Source: JBOHCT01 sp050699055
Lineage (GTDB): Bacteria; Actinomycetota; Actinomycetes; Streptosporangiales; JBOHCT01
NCBI GenBank assembly: GCA_050699055.1
Contig: JBOHCT010000005.1
Coordinates: 1 to 43,869, forward strand
Length of the DNA stretch: 43,869 bases
Direction of reading: 5' to 3'
A model generated the notes under the pieces. The model searched no databases. It was not told where the DNA came from and worked only from the letters and a program-made list of their open reading frames with translations. Each line of letters starts with the position of its first letter. Positions within the stretch are counted from its first letter, which is position 1. Position numbers and translations under genes: made by a program. Of this stretch, positions 36,123 through 43,774 are shown piece by piece.

Positions 36123-36542
36123 ATGAGCACGCCGAACGATGACCCGCAGACCTACATCGACGACATGGCCCGCAAGCGCGGGTACGTGCTGGAGTACCAC
36201 AAGGTCATGGCCGCACACGACTTCGAGGTGCTGCAGCGGGCGAACGCGTTGATCGAGGGCGCCTACCTGCGGGAGCGCCGCCTGGAGCGCTGGGTCAAGG
36301 AGCTCATCTTCGTCACGAGCCTCGTCGTCGCCCGCGCGCCGAAGGGGCACATCCAGAGCCACATCCGGGTCGCCCTGGACCTCGGGGTCTCGAAGGAGAC
36401 GATCCTCGAGGCGATCGAGATCGCGCTGCCCGAGGCCGGCGTGGTCGCGTTCCAGAGCGGGGTCGAGGCATGGCAGGAGGTCGTCCAGGCCGAGGTCGTC
36501 GAACCCAGCGTCGCCGCCCACGAGGCCGGCCGCTCCGACTGA
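36123..36542 (+). CDS. Carboxymuconolactone-decarboxylase-like protein lacking CxxC
   Basis: The 139-residue protein has the AhpD/CMD helical core: LERWVKELIFVTSLVVARAP followed by KGHIQSHIRVALDLGVSKET and AIEIALPEAGVVAFQSGVEA. In AhpD-type peroxidases the corresponding motif is CxHCxxH. Here it reads KGHIQSH, so both histidines remain and both cysteines are replaced by Lys and Ile. It therefore cannot be a thiol peroxidase and is better compared with true carboxymuconolactone decarboxylases, which decarboxylate a lactone acid. It lies mid-operon, 31 bp after the dehydrogenase, with GGAGGGGACG before the ATG. Confidence 0.85.
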   Translation: MSTPNDDPQTYIDDMARKRGYVLEYHKVMAAHDFEVLQRANALIEGAYLRERRLERWVKELIFVTSLVVARAPKGHIQSHIRVALDLGVSKETILEAIEIALPEAGVVAFQSGVEAWQEVVQAEVVEPSVAAHEAGRSD

Positions 36543-36566
36543 GCGGCAGCCACCGGGAGGCTGGAC

Positions 36567-37685
36567 ATGGCAGGGCACCACAGCCCGCACATCGCCGAGC
36601 TCACGCCGTACACGCCCGGCATGAGCCCCCGGGAGGCCGCCGCCGCGTTCGGGGTGTCGCCCGACGACGTCGTCAAGCTGGGGTCGGGCGAGAACCCGTT
36701 CGGTCCTTCCCCCGCCGCCGTGCGGGCGATCGCCGAGACCGTCCCCGCGCTGCACAGGTACCCGGAGTGGACGGCAGCGGACCTGCGACGCACGATCGCC
36801 GCCACGCTCGACATCTCGCCGGAGCGGATCGTCTGCGGCGCCGGTGAGACCGAGCTGATCTCGTGCCTCATCCGGGCGTTCGCGGGACCTGGCGACGAGG
36901 TGCTGATGCACCGCCCGACCTTCCCCATCTACCACCTGTACGCGGAGGCCGAGGGCCGCGCGCCCGTGTTCGCGGACGGCGGCGACGGACCGGTGCTCGA
37001 CGTCGAGGACCTCGCCGCGCGGGTCGGCCCGCGTACCCGCCTCGTCTTCCTGACCTCGCCGCACAACCCCAGCGGGAGGGTGGTCCGCCGGGAGGACCTG
37101 CGACACGTCCGCCGGATGGCGGAGGACGCCCTCGTCGTGATGGACGAGGCCTACATCCACTTCGCGGACGGGCCGTCCGCCGTCGACCTGCTCGACGAGC
37201 TGCCCAACCTCGTCGTGCTGCGGACGTTCTCCAAGGCGTACGGGCTCGCCGGGCTGCGTGTCGGGTTCGGCATCGCCAGCGAGGAGATTGTCCGCGTGCT
37301 GATGCGGGTGAAGCCGACGTGGAACGTCGGCCCGCTGCAGGTGGCCGGCGCGGTGGCCGCCCTCGACGACCACGAGCACGTCGCGCGCACCGCCGCGATG
37401 GTGCGGCGGATGCGGGAGACGATGGTACGCGAGATCGACGCGCTCCCCGCCTTCCGCGTGGTCCCGGGCTCGCAGGCGAACTTCGTGCTCGTCCGTGTGG
37501 AGCCGCCGGAGCTGACCTCCACCGACGTGTTCCGCGCGCTGGCGAAGAGCGGGCTGATCGTCAAGGACGGCAGCGTCTCCTACCTGGGGCTGGCGGACCG
37601 GTACCTGCGGATCGACGTCGGCACCGAGCCCGTGGTCGCGCGATTGGTGGCGGCGCTGCGCGACATCTCGGAGGCCGTCTCATGA
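36567..37685 (+). CDS. HisC-like PLP aminotransferase
   Basis: The 372-residue fold type I aminotransferase matches the histidinol-phosphate aminotransferase family: KLGSGENPFGPSPAAVRAI, CGAGETELISCLIRAFAGPG, FLTSPHNPSGRVVRREDL, MDEAYIHFAD and the PLP lysine in RTFSKAYGLAGLRVGFGIA. No other histidine genes are nearby. It is coupled to hyuA by ATGA overlap, so its role is likely catabolic transamination of an amino acid released by the pathway. Enzymes of this family accept aromatic or dicarboxylic substrates as well. The start ATG has GGGAGG upstream. Confidence 0.9.
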   Translation: MAGHHSPHIAELTPYTPGMSPREAAAAFGVSPDDVVKLGSGENPFGPSPAAVRAIAETVPALHRYPEWTAADLRRTIAATLDISPERIVCGAGETELISCLIRAFAGPGDEVLMHRPTFPIYHLYAEAEGRAPVFADGGDGPVLDVEDLAARVGPRTRLVFLTSPHNPSGRVVRREDLRHVRRMAEDALVVMDEAYIHFADGPSAVDLLDELPNLVVLRTFSKAYGLAGLRVGFGIASEEIVRVLMRVKPTWNVGPLQVAGAVAALDDHEHVARTAAMVRRMRETMVREIDALPAFRVVPGSQANFVLVRVEPPELTSTDVFRALAKSGLIVKDGSVSYLGLADRYLRIDVGTEPVVARLVAALRDISEAVS

Positions 37686-39751
37686 CGGAGGCGGAAACCT
37701 CGCTGCTCGTGGGTATCGACATCGGCGGCACGTTCAGCGACGTCGTCGCCCTCGGCGAGGACCGGCGGATCGTCGCCGCGTTCAAGGTTCCCTCGACGCT
37801 CGACGACCCGGCGCGGGCGGTGCTCGCCGGGCTGGCCAGGCTGGACGAGCGGCTGCCGGGCTTCAGGGAGCGCTTCGAGGTCGCCGTGTTCCACGGCACG
37901 ACGGTCGCGACCAACGCGCTGATCCAGAAGCGCGGCGCGCGGACCGCGCTGCTCACCACCGAGGGCTGCCGCGACGTCCTGGAGCTGCGCCGGCAGGCGC
38001 GGCCCGACCTGTACCGGCTGCGGGCACGCGTCTCCCCGCCGCTGGTCGACCGGGGCTGGCGGCTGGAGGTGGACGAGCGTCTCGGGGCCGACGGCCAGGT
38101 GATCCGTCCGCTCGACCCGGCGTCCGTACGCGAGGCGGTCGAGGAGCTGCGCCGCGGCGGCGTCGAGTCGCTCGCGATCTGCTTCCTGCACGCGTACGCG
38201 GACGACGCGCACGAGCGGGCGACGGCGAGGCTCGTACGCGAAGCGCTGCCGGACGTCGACGTCTCGGTGTCGAGCGAGCTGTGCCCCGAGTTCGGCGAGT
38301 ACGAGCGCACCAGCACGGTCGTCGCGAACGCCTACGTCTCCCCGCAGGTGCGACGGTACCTGCGGCGCCTGGGCGACGGCATGGGGCGCTACGGGGTGCG
38401 CCGGTTCCACGTCGTGAAGTCGAACGGCGGGCTCACCTCGGCGACGAACGCGGAGCGACACCCGTTCCACTTGATCGAGTCCGGGCCGGCGGCCGGCATC
38501 GCCGCGGCGGCCGAGCTGGGCAGGTCCATGGGCGTCCGCGACCTCATCGCCTTCGACATGGGCGGCACGACCGCGAAGGTCGGCGTCGTCCACGACGGCC
38601 TGCCGCGGCTCGCCCGCGAGCTGCACGCGGACCGTTACGTCGAGGGTGAGGATGTCGGCGGCTACGTCATCAGGAGCCCTGTCATCGACCTCGCCGAGAT
38701 CGGGGCGGGCGGGGGCAGCGTGGCCTGGCTTGACCCGGCCGGTGTGCTCAAGGTGGGCCCGCACAGCGCCGGCTCCGACCCGGGGCCGGCCTGCTACGGC
38801 AGAGGCGGCGAGGATCCGACCGTCACCGACGCCCACGTGGTGGTCGGAACTCTCGCGGACGCGGGATCCTCCGACCTGCGCCCCGACCTGGCCCGTGACG
38901 CGATAGAGAAGCGGATCGCCCGGCCGCTGTCCCTGACCACGGAGCGGGCCGCGCACGCGATCCTGGAGATCGCGACCGCTCACATGGCGGAGACGGTGCG
39001 GCTCACGACAGTACGGCGCGGCATCGACCCGCGCGGCTTCGCCCTCGTCGCGTTCGGCGGCGCCGGCCCGCTGCACGCCGCGGAGATCGCGAGGGACGTC
39101 GGAGTCAGCAGGGTCGTCATCCCGCCCTACCCCGGCATGTTCAGCGCCATCGGCGCCCTGATGTGCGAGGTCCGCTACGACCTCGTGCAAAGCGTCCTCC
39201 GCGAGCTGGCCGCGCTGCGCCCCGACATGCTGACGGAGCTCTTCGACGAGCTGGAGCGCCGGGCACGGGCACTGGTGGCGGACGAGGCCGTGCACTCGGC
39301 CGCCCTCCACTTCTCCCGGCACCTGGACCTGCGGCACGCCGGGCAACTGCATCAGGTGAGCATCGCCCTCGGCGATCGCGCCCCCTCAGCGGACGAGATC
39401 GAGGCGGACTTCCGGCGCGCATACAACGAGCGGTACGGGTACCGCCTGCCCGACAGCCCGGTGGAGGTCGTGGCGGCGCGCCTGGAGGCCCGTTACCCGC
39501 TGTGGACAGCAGGCGCCTTCCCCGGCGGGACGTACGAAGACCAGGATCCCGGCGAACGCGAGCGACGGGTCGTCGGCACGGACGGCCGCGCGGCGACGTA
39601 CCAGGTCCTCACCCGCGCGGAGATGACCGCGCGCGAGCTGGTCCACGGCCCGGCGCTGATCGAGGACGCCGGGTCGGTGGTCAGGGTGCTCGGCGGCCAA
39701 ACGATCCGGTCGGTGGACGAGGGGGTGCTGGTCATTGACGAAAACGGGTAG
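37682..39751 (+). CDS. hyuA: Hydantoinase/oxoprolinase subunit A
   Basis: The 689-residue protein contains the N-terminal ATPase core: LVGIDIGGTFSDVVALGED, AVFHGTTVATNALIQKRGAR, ECRPEFGEYERT-type strand SSELCPEFGEYERTSTV, VVKSNGGLTSATNAERHP, IAFDMGGTTAKVGVVHDG and VALVAFGGAGPLHAAEI-like FALVAFGGAGPLHAAEIARD. This is the HyuA/OplAH-N/acetone-carboxylase-beta family, which uses ATP to phosphorylate a carbonyl (lactam, hydantoin or ketone). Its partner HyuB follows with a 17-base overlap. Without an acetone-carboxylase gamma-like small subunit nearby, amide hydrolysis (oxoprolinase or N-methylhydantoinase type) is the more likely role. The gene is complete. Confidence 0.9.
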   Translation: MTEAETSLLVGIDIGGTFSDVVALGEDRRIVAAFKVPSTLDDPARAVLAGLARLDERLPGFRERFEVAVFHGTTVATNALIQKRGARTALLTTEGCRDVLELRRQARPDLYRLRARVSPPLVDRGWRLEVDERLGADGQVIRPLDPASVREAVEELRRGGVESLAICFLHAYADDAHERATARLVREALPDVDVSVSSELCPEFGEYERTSTVVANAYVSPQVRRYLRRLGDGMGRYGVRRFHVVKSNGGLTSATNAERHPFHLIESGPAAGIAAAAELGRSMGVRDLIAFDMGGTTAKVGVVHDGLPRLARELHADRYVEGEDVGGYVIRSPVIDLAEIGAGGGSVAWLDPAGVLKVGPHSAGSDPGPACYGRGGEDPTVTDAHVVVGTLADAGSSDLRPDLARDAIEKRIARPLSLTTERAAHAILEIATAHMAETVRLTTVRRGIDPRGFALVAFGGAGPLHAAEIARDVGVSRVVIPPYPGMFSAIGALMCEVRYDLVQSVLRELAALRPDMLTELFDELERRARALVADEAVHSAALHFSRHLDLRHAGQLHQVSIALGDRAPSADEIEADFRRAYNERYGYRLPDSPVEVVAARLEARYPLWTAGAFPGGTYEDQDPGERERRVVGTDGRAATYQVLTRAEMTARELVHGPALIEDAGSVVRVLGGQTIRSVDEGVLVIDENG

Positions 39752-41402
39752 CGGCGGTTCCCCGGTGGCCGCCACGGATGTGACGACGTTCGAGATCGTC
39801 CGTGGCGCGTTGAGCGCGGTGGCGGAGGAGATGAAGAGCGTTGTCATGCGGGCCTCGTTCTCCCCGTTGCTGAGCCTGTCGGGCGACCTGTCGTGCGCCG
39901 TCCTCGACCGCGCCGGCGGGGTGGTCGCGCAGGGCGACGACATCCCCGTCCACCTGGGGGCGATGCCCTTTACCGCGCGGGGAGTGCTCGGCCAGGTACC
40001 GCCGGAGGATTTCTCGCCCGGCGACGCGGTCATGACCAACGACCCGTACCTGGGCGGCAACCACCTGCCCGACGTCACGGTCATGTCGCCTGTCTTCGCC
40101 GACGACGAGCTCGTCGGCTTCGTCGCCAGCCGCGTCCACTGGCCAGACGTCGGCGGCGCGGCCCCGGGAAGCTCCTCCCCGGTCGACGAGATCATCAAGG
40201 AGGGCGTACGCATCCCGCCCGTCAAGGTGGTCAAGGCCGGGCGGCTCGACGAGGAGCTGATCGCGCTGGCACTCGCCAACATGCGGCTTCCCGCCGACCG
40301 GCGCGGCGACCTGGAGGCCCAGCTTTCCGGCAACCGCCGCGGCATCGCCCGCCTGGACGAGCTGGTCGATCGCTACGGCGCGACCACAGTGACGGGCGTC
40401 TTCGCCGACGTCCAGCGGTACTCCGAGGCGCTGGTCCGGCAGGGGCTGCGGGAGATCCCGGACGGCACGTACGCCTTCGAGGAGCGGCTCGACGGGGACG
40501 GGTTCGAGACCCAGGACACCCCGCCCGACCTGGTCATCCGGGTCCGGGTGGAGAAGGCAGGCGACCAGATCCACTTCGACTTCGCCGGCTCGTCGGCGAG
40601 CGCCCGCGGGTCCGTCAACGCCCCGCTGTCGGTCACCGCGTCCAGCGTCTACTACACGGTGCTGGCTGCCCTCGGCGGCCATATCCCGCCGAACTCCGGC
40701 GCGTACCGGCCGGTCCGCATTACCGCGCCCGAGGGGACGGTCGTGCACGCCGCTTACCCGGCGCCCGTGGTCTCCGCGAACACGGAGACGTGCAACAGGA
40801 TCGTCGACGTGATCCTCGGGGCGCTCGCGCGGGCCATCCCGGACCAGGTCGTCGCGGGCAGCTACGGCTCGGCCGCCGTCTACACGCTGAGCGGGCGGGA
40901 CCCGCGGCGGGACCGCCCGTTCGTGCACTACGAGACGATCGGCGGGGGCATGGGAGCGGGCGACGGCCACGGCGGGCTGTCCGGCCACCGCGTCCACATG
41001 GGAAACACGATGAACCTCCCGATCGAGGCCACCGAGGCCAAGCTCCCCGTGCTCGTGACCCGGTACGAGCTGATCCCCGAGTCAGGCGGGCGGGGGCGGT
41101 CCGCCGGCGGCGACGGGGTACGGAAGGTCATCCGCGCGCTGTCGGACGACGTCGGCTTCTCGGTACTCGCGGAGCGCGCCCGCACCCCCGCCTTCGGCCT
41201 GCGGGGCGGCGAAGAGGGGCGGCCGGCCGCGTTCTTCGTGCGTACCGACGACGGCGAGAATGTCCCGCTGCTGTCGAAGACCAGCTCACCACCGCGGCTG
41301 CGGCGGGGATGGGAGCTGTGGATGGAGACGGCCGGCGGGGGCGGGTACGGCCCGGCCGACGAGCGCGTGGGCGATGGACCAAGCGAAGGAGGGACACGAT
41401 GA
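39735..41402 (+). CDS. hyuB: Hydantoinase/oxoprolinase subunit B
   Basis: A TTG at 39735 gives 555 residues, with GAGGGGG 13-19 bases upstream. A GTG at 39765 is an alternative close to the family start (TFEIVRGALSAVAEEMKSVV). Motifs include RASFSPLLSLSGDLSCAVLD, AQGDDIPVHLGAMP, VMTNDPYLGGNHLPDVTVMS, FDFAGSSASARGSVNAPLS and the C-terminal PESGGRGRSAGGDGVRKVI. HyuB-type subunits bind the substrate and complete ATP-dependent ring opening or carboxylation begun on HyuA. The stop overlaps the isomerase start (ATGA). Together with D-glutamate cyclase and a racemase-like protein this points to metabolism of a 5-oxoproline-, hydantoin- or imide-like ring. Confidence 0.9.
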   Translation: MTKTGSGGSPVAATDVTTFEIVRGALSAVAEEMKSVVMRASFSPLLSLSGDLSCAVLDRAGGVVAQGDDIPVHLGAMPFTARGVLGQVPPEDFSPGDAVMTNDPYLGGNHLPDVTVMSPVFADDELVGFVASRVHWPDVGGAAPGSSSPVDEIIKEGVRIPPVKVVKAGRLDEELIALALANMRLPADRRGDLEAQLSGNRRGIARLDELVDRYGATTVTGVFADVQRYSEALVRQGLREIPDGTYAFEERLDGDGFETQDTPPDLVIRVRVEKAGDQIHFDFAGSSASARGSVNAPLSVTASSVYYTVLAALGGHIPPNSGAYRPVRITAPEGTVVHAAYPAPVVSANTETCNRIVDVILGALARAIPDQVVAGSYGSAAVYTLSGRDPRRDRPFVHYETIGGGMGAGDGHGGLSGHRVHMGNTMNLPIEATEAKLPVLVTRYELIPESGGRGRSAGGDGVRKVIRALSDDVGFSVLAERARTPAFGLRGGEEGRPAAFFVRTDDGENVPLLSKTSSPPRLRRGWELWMETAGGGGYGPADERVGDGPSEGGTR

Positions 41403-42385
41403 GTGCTCATGGGCCCGGACCTGACGGACGGCACCGCGTCGGCGTGCTCGTCCCGTCGTCCAACACCGTCATGGAGAACGACCTGCACCGGTGCCTGCCG
41501 AAAGACCGCTACACCGTGCACACCGCGCGGATGTATCTCGAGGAGACGACGGCGGCCGCGGAGCGCACGATGATCGAGGACTTCGCGCCGGACGCGGCCG
41601 CGCGGGTGGGCACGGCGCATCCGCATCTCCTCGTGTTCGGCTGCACCTCCGCCGGCTCGCTCGGCGGGCTCGCGTACGACCGCGAGGTGTGCGAGCGGCT
41701 CGGCGAGCGGGCCGGGTGCCGGTGCGTCGGCGTGCTGTCGAGCGTCGCCGACGCGCTGGAGCGGCGGGGGCTGCGCCGCCTCGCGGTGGTGACGCCATAC
41801 GTCGACGAGCTGACCCGGTCCATCGCCACGAGCCTGGCGGACCAGGGCTTCGACGTCGTCGCCGCCCACGGGATGGGGATCGACGTCAACTTCGAGCTCG
41901 CCACCCCGACGCCGGACGAGATCGTCGCCTTCGTCACCGGCTCGCTGGACTCCGGCGACGCCGACGGCCTCTTCGTGTCATGCACCAACTTCCGCGCGCT
42001 CGAGGCGATCCCCAAGATCGAGGCGGAGACCGGGCTGCCGGTCGTCACCAGCAACTCCGCCGTGCTCGAAGCCGTCGAGCGCCGCTTCGCGGCGTTATCG
42101 AGTCGGGACCGGAGGATTGTGCGGTCTGATGCCGTTGGCACAACCCCAAGTCGCACAATCTTTCTCGACACCGGCCGCGGAACTCTCGTCTCCGCGCCCC
42201 CCGCCTGCTGTCGGCCATGGCGGCTATTGTGTCCGCATGATGTCCGCATCGGCTGCTTCTCCCGGTGGCCTGCCAGTCTCGGCTTCCACCCCCCGCGAGA
42301 TTCGCGCCGCGCTGATCGGCGAAGAAGTCGCCGACTTCGATCGCGAGTATCGTCAGACGCTCGCCGACGCCGCCGAGACCCTTGA
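41399..42385 (+). CDS. Maleate isomerase/Asp-Glu racemase-like protein with replaced C-terminus
   Basis: The first 230 residues are a good maleate cis-trans isomerase/arylmalonate-decarboxylase-type protein: RVGVLVPSSNTVMENDLHR, the first catalytic Cys in HLLVFGCTSAGSLGG, LRRLAVVTPYVDELTRSIAT, the second Cys in GLFVSCTNFRALEAIP and VVTSNSAVLEAVERRF. The two-cysteine racemase mechanism is therefore possible. After about 42092 the frame runs on without a stop for roughly 95 arginine-rich residues into unrelated DNA, ending at 42385 inside the next toxin-antitoxin module. The natural last few residues and stop have been replaced. Activity may survive if the tail is tolerated. A decayed second copy lies at 42941-43068. 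Confidence 0.8.
   Translation: MSAHGPGPDGRHRVGVLVPSSNTVMENDLHRCLPKDRYTVHTARMYLEETTAAAERTMIEDFAPDAAARVGTAHPHLLVFGCTSAGSLGGLAYDREVCERLGERAGCRCVGVLSSVADALERRGLRRLAVVTPYVDELTRSIATSLADQGFDVVAAHGMGIDVNFELATPTPDEIVAFVTGSLDSGDADGLFVSCTNFRALEAIPKIEAETGLPVVTSNSAVLEAVERRFAALSSRDRRIVRSDAVGTTPSRTIFLDTGRGTLVSAPPACCRPWRLLCPHDVRIGCFSRWPASLGFHPPRDSRRADRRRSRRLRSRVSSDARRRRRDP
42115..42160. repeat. 9-bp inverted repeat downstream of the isomerase core
   Basis: GATTGTGCG (42115-42123) and CGCACAATC (42152-42160) are perfect inverted repeats around a 28-base spacer that contains a smaller one, GTTG-GCA-CAAC. TTTC follows the right arm. It could be a factor-independent terminator for the operon, an operator, or the border of inserted DNA. 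It begins 20-25 bp after the point where isomerase homology ends. Confidence 0.5.
42225..42230 (+). promoter_or_regulatory. -10 box for a leaderless DUF6247 mRNA
   Basis: TATTGT fits TANNNT and ends six bases before ATG 42237. There is no Shine-Dalgarno sequence. The layout is the same as at 1158, 3883 and 43143. Confidence 0.5.
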
Positions 42386-42554
42386 TCTCTCGGGTGTGCT
42401 GGCGATGCTGAAGCGTTGGCAGCGGGTCGCGTGGTCCTCTCGGGACGACCCGGACGCCCACCGGCGGATGCTTGAAAACGCCGGTCGGCTTGGCGCCAAC
42501 GAAAGAGTTGTCACCGAGCCGTGGCGCGAGACACGAGCCAGGCTCGGACTGTAG
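42237..42554 (+). CDS. DUF6247-like antitoxin candidate
   Basis: The 105-residue protein has a disordered start and then a helical core (TPREIRAALIGEEVADFDRE, YRQTLADAAETLDLSGVLAM, LKRWQRVAWSSRDDPDAHRR). It fits DUF6247, a family found next to small RelE-like toxins in actinomycetes. The TAG stop is directly followed by the GTG of the next gene, exactly as in the MazF pair at 1451/1452. By position it would be the antitoxin; a DNA-binding motif is not obvious. The start is taken from the leaderless promoter. ATG 42240 is the only close alternative. Confidence 0.72.
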   Translation: MMSASAASPGGLPVSASTPREIRAALIGEEVADFDREYRQTLADAAETLDLSGVLAMLKRWQRVAWSSRDDPDAHRRMLENAGRLGANERVVTEPWRETRARLGL

Positions 42555-42809
42555 GTGTACTCCGTCGAGACGGATCAGGACGCCCTGGACCAGGTCACCG
42601 CACTGCCTACAAAGGCGTTGGCTCCCTACGCGAAGTTGATCGCGCTGCTGGAAGTCGCACCGTGGAGCGGCGACGCCTACAACCGGCAGCGACCGGAGGC
42701 CAACATGCGCGCCCACCCATTCGGTGAGCATGACCAGGGCTTGGCCATCTACCTTGTGCTCGAGGACCAGCGACGGGTCATCGTCCTCCGCGTCATGTGG
42801 GCGGGGTGA
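42555..42809 (+). CDS. RelE/ParE-like toxin candidate
   Basis: The 84-residue product has the compact alpha/beta layout of RelE/ParE toxins: an N-terminal strand, the helix QDALDQVTALPTKALAPYAK, VAPWSGDAYNRQRP, and a C-terminal sheet (DQGLAIYLVLEDQRRVIVLR, then VMWAG). The VLEDQRRVIVLRV segment corresponds to the conserved strands that carry RNase-active residues in RelE. It abuts the DUF6247 gene without a gap. Length is normal for the family and no damage is seen. Toxicity is inferred from fold and pairing only. Confidence 0.75.
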   Translation: MYSVETDQDALDQVTALPTKALAPYAKLIALLEVAPWSGDAYNRQRPEANMRAHPFGEHDQGLAIYLVLEDQRRVIVLRVMWAG

Positions 42810-42849
42810 TCGACGCCGCCCAACTAGGTGTTCTGTCGGCCTGTCTCGT

Positions 42850-42877
42850 GTCGGCCTCGGACAGCATGTAGGCCGAC
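42850..42877 (+). terminator. Possible hairpin terminator after the second toxin
   Basis: GTCGGCCT (42850-42857) and AGGCCGAC (42870-42877) form an 8-bp stem with a 12-base loop, 40 bp after the toxin stop. A second copy of GTCGGCCT lies at 42835-42842. No T-tract follows, so termination is uncertain. Confidence 0.3.
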
Positions 42878-42940
42878 CAGGTGAACGCCGAACCCCCCTT
42901 TCCCCTCCGGGTGGATGCTGTAGTCGAACTCCACAAACCC

Positions 42941-43068
42941 GCCAAAGGACCGCTACACCGTGCACCGGGGGCACCGGTGCTGTCGAGCGTGGCCGACACG
43001 GTCGAGCGGCGAGGCCTGCGACGCCCCGCAGTGGTAGCGCCGTACGTCGACGAGCTGACCCGCTCGGT
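42941..43068 (+). pseudogene. Decayed second copy of the isomerase gene
   Basis: GACCGCTACACCGTGCAC here equals the isomerase bases around 41504-41521. The similarity then jumps over about 190 bases to the stretch around 41733-41822 of that gene; translated in frame, VLSSVADTVERRGLRR and APYVDELTRS correspond to VLSSVADALERRGLRR and TPYVDELTRS. Both ends are missing and there is an internal deletion, so no protein is possible. It is diverged rather than identical, which argues against a recent tandem duplication. The flanking bases 42878-42940 and 43069-43133 show nothing recognisable. Confidence 0.75.
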
Positions 43069-43133
43069 CGGCTGCCATCGACCACCACACGACGAACTGC
43101 CGCCCGCCTATCTGTACGCTGACCGCTTATCCG

Positions 43134-43152
43134 CTCGAGTTGTACACTTGAG
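43134..43152. promoter_or_regulatory. Antitoxin operator overlapping a leaderless -10 box
   Basis: CTCGAGT (43134-43140) and ACTTGAG (43146-43152) form an inverted repeat with one mismatch around TGTAC. The -10 box TACACT (43143-43148) lies inside it and ends six bases before ATG 43155. A Phd/YefM dimer bound here would block RNA polymerase, the normal autoregulation of this family. Confidence 0.55.
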
Positions 43153-43154
43153 AC

Positions 43155-43442
43155 ATGTCCGCTGAACCGATCGGAACCGTCGACGAGGATGGAACCCGCG
43201 AGCTACCCGCAAGCATCGCCCGTAACCGCATATCGGAGCTGCTCGACATGGTCGACGACGGCGAGTTCGTGTACCTGACCCGACGGGGCCGGCGAGTCGC
43301 GGCCATCATGCCCGCGGACATCGCGGAGAACTACGAGAAGATCGAGGACGAGTACTGGGCTCGTCGCGCGGCCGAAGCCGAGCGATCCGGCACGATCCCA
43401 TGGGAGCAAGCGATCGCGGGGCTCGAAAGCGGCGAGGCGTGA
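43155..43442 (+). CDS. Phd/YefM-type antitoxin
   Basis: The 95-residue protein has the Phd/YefM fold: LPASIARNRISELLDMVDDG, then EFVYLTRRGRRVAAIMPADI, the strand-turn-strand that contacts DNA. The acidic helical tail (KIEDEYWARRAAEAERSGTI, then WEQAIAGLE) would wrap the toxin. It is complete, and its TGA shares a GTGA overlap with the RelE gene. A palindrome covering the promoter supports autorepression. The leaderless start is supported by TACACT six bases upstream. Confidence 0.9.
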   Translation: MSAEPIGTVDEDGTRELPASIARNRISELLDMVDDGEFVYLTRRGRRVAAIMPADIAENYEKIEDEYWARRAAEAERSGTIPWEQAIAGLESGEA

Positions 43443-43774
43443 CCCGGTGGCGCATCGAGATCACCCGCGACGCCGTTAAGACGCTGGCGAAGATGGATAA
43501 GCCGGTGCGCCGCCGGATCCAGGCCGCGGTGGACCGGCTTGCCTACCAGCCGCGACCGCCAGGCGTGGTCGCGCTCAAGGGAGATCGCGGCTACTTGCGC
43601 CTGCGCGTCGGCGACTACCGTGTCGTGTACCGCGTGGAAGACGACCGGCTGGTCGTGGTCGTGGTCGATCTCGGGCACCGCCGCGAGATTTCAGTCGTGC
43701 GGCCGAGCAAATCTTATAGCGGCGGGTTTCGGATAACCTTCCAGGGAGTCATTCGGAAACTCGTTTCTCAGTAA
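43439..43774 (+). CDS. RelE/ParE toxin with run-on C-terminus
   Basis: From GTG 43439 the frame gives 111 residues. Residues 1-84 are a typical RelE toxin: WRIEITRDAVKTLAKMDKPV, RRRIQAAVDRLAYQPRPPGV, LKGDRGYLRLRVGDYRVVYR and LVVVVVDLGHRREI. Family members normally end within two or three residues after HRREV/I. Here the frame continues about 27 residues (from SVVRPSKSYSG to VSQ) into DNA of lower GC content. The original stop has probably been lost at a junction near 43690. The toxin core residues (basic RLRVGDYRVVY strand) are intact, so it may still be active. Confidence 0.82.
   Translation: MTRWRIEITRDAVKTLAKMDKPVRRRIQAAVDRLAYQPRPPGVVALKGDRGYLRLRVGDYRVVYRVEDDRLVVVVVDLGHRREISVVRPSKSYSGGFRITFQGVIRKLVSQ

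Noticed and set aside
36567..37685. Aminotransferase as the histidine biosynthesis enzyme HisC
   Set aside because: No other his genes are present, and it is translationally coupled to hyuA. A catabolic role fits better, although the family match is real.
37682..41402. HyuA/HyuB as a standard acetone carboxylase
   Set aside because: There is no gamma-like small subunit, and the neighbours (D-glutamate cyclase, racemase, aminotransferase) point to amide ring chemistry. It is not fully excluded.
42115..42160. Inverted repeat as an integron attC site or transposon end
   Set aside because: No integrase or transposase is present, there is no matching second end in the window, and the attC core motifs are absent.
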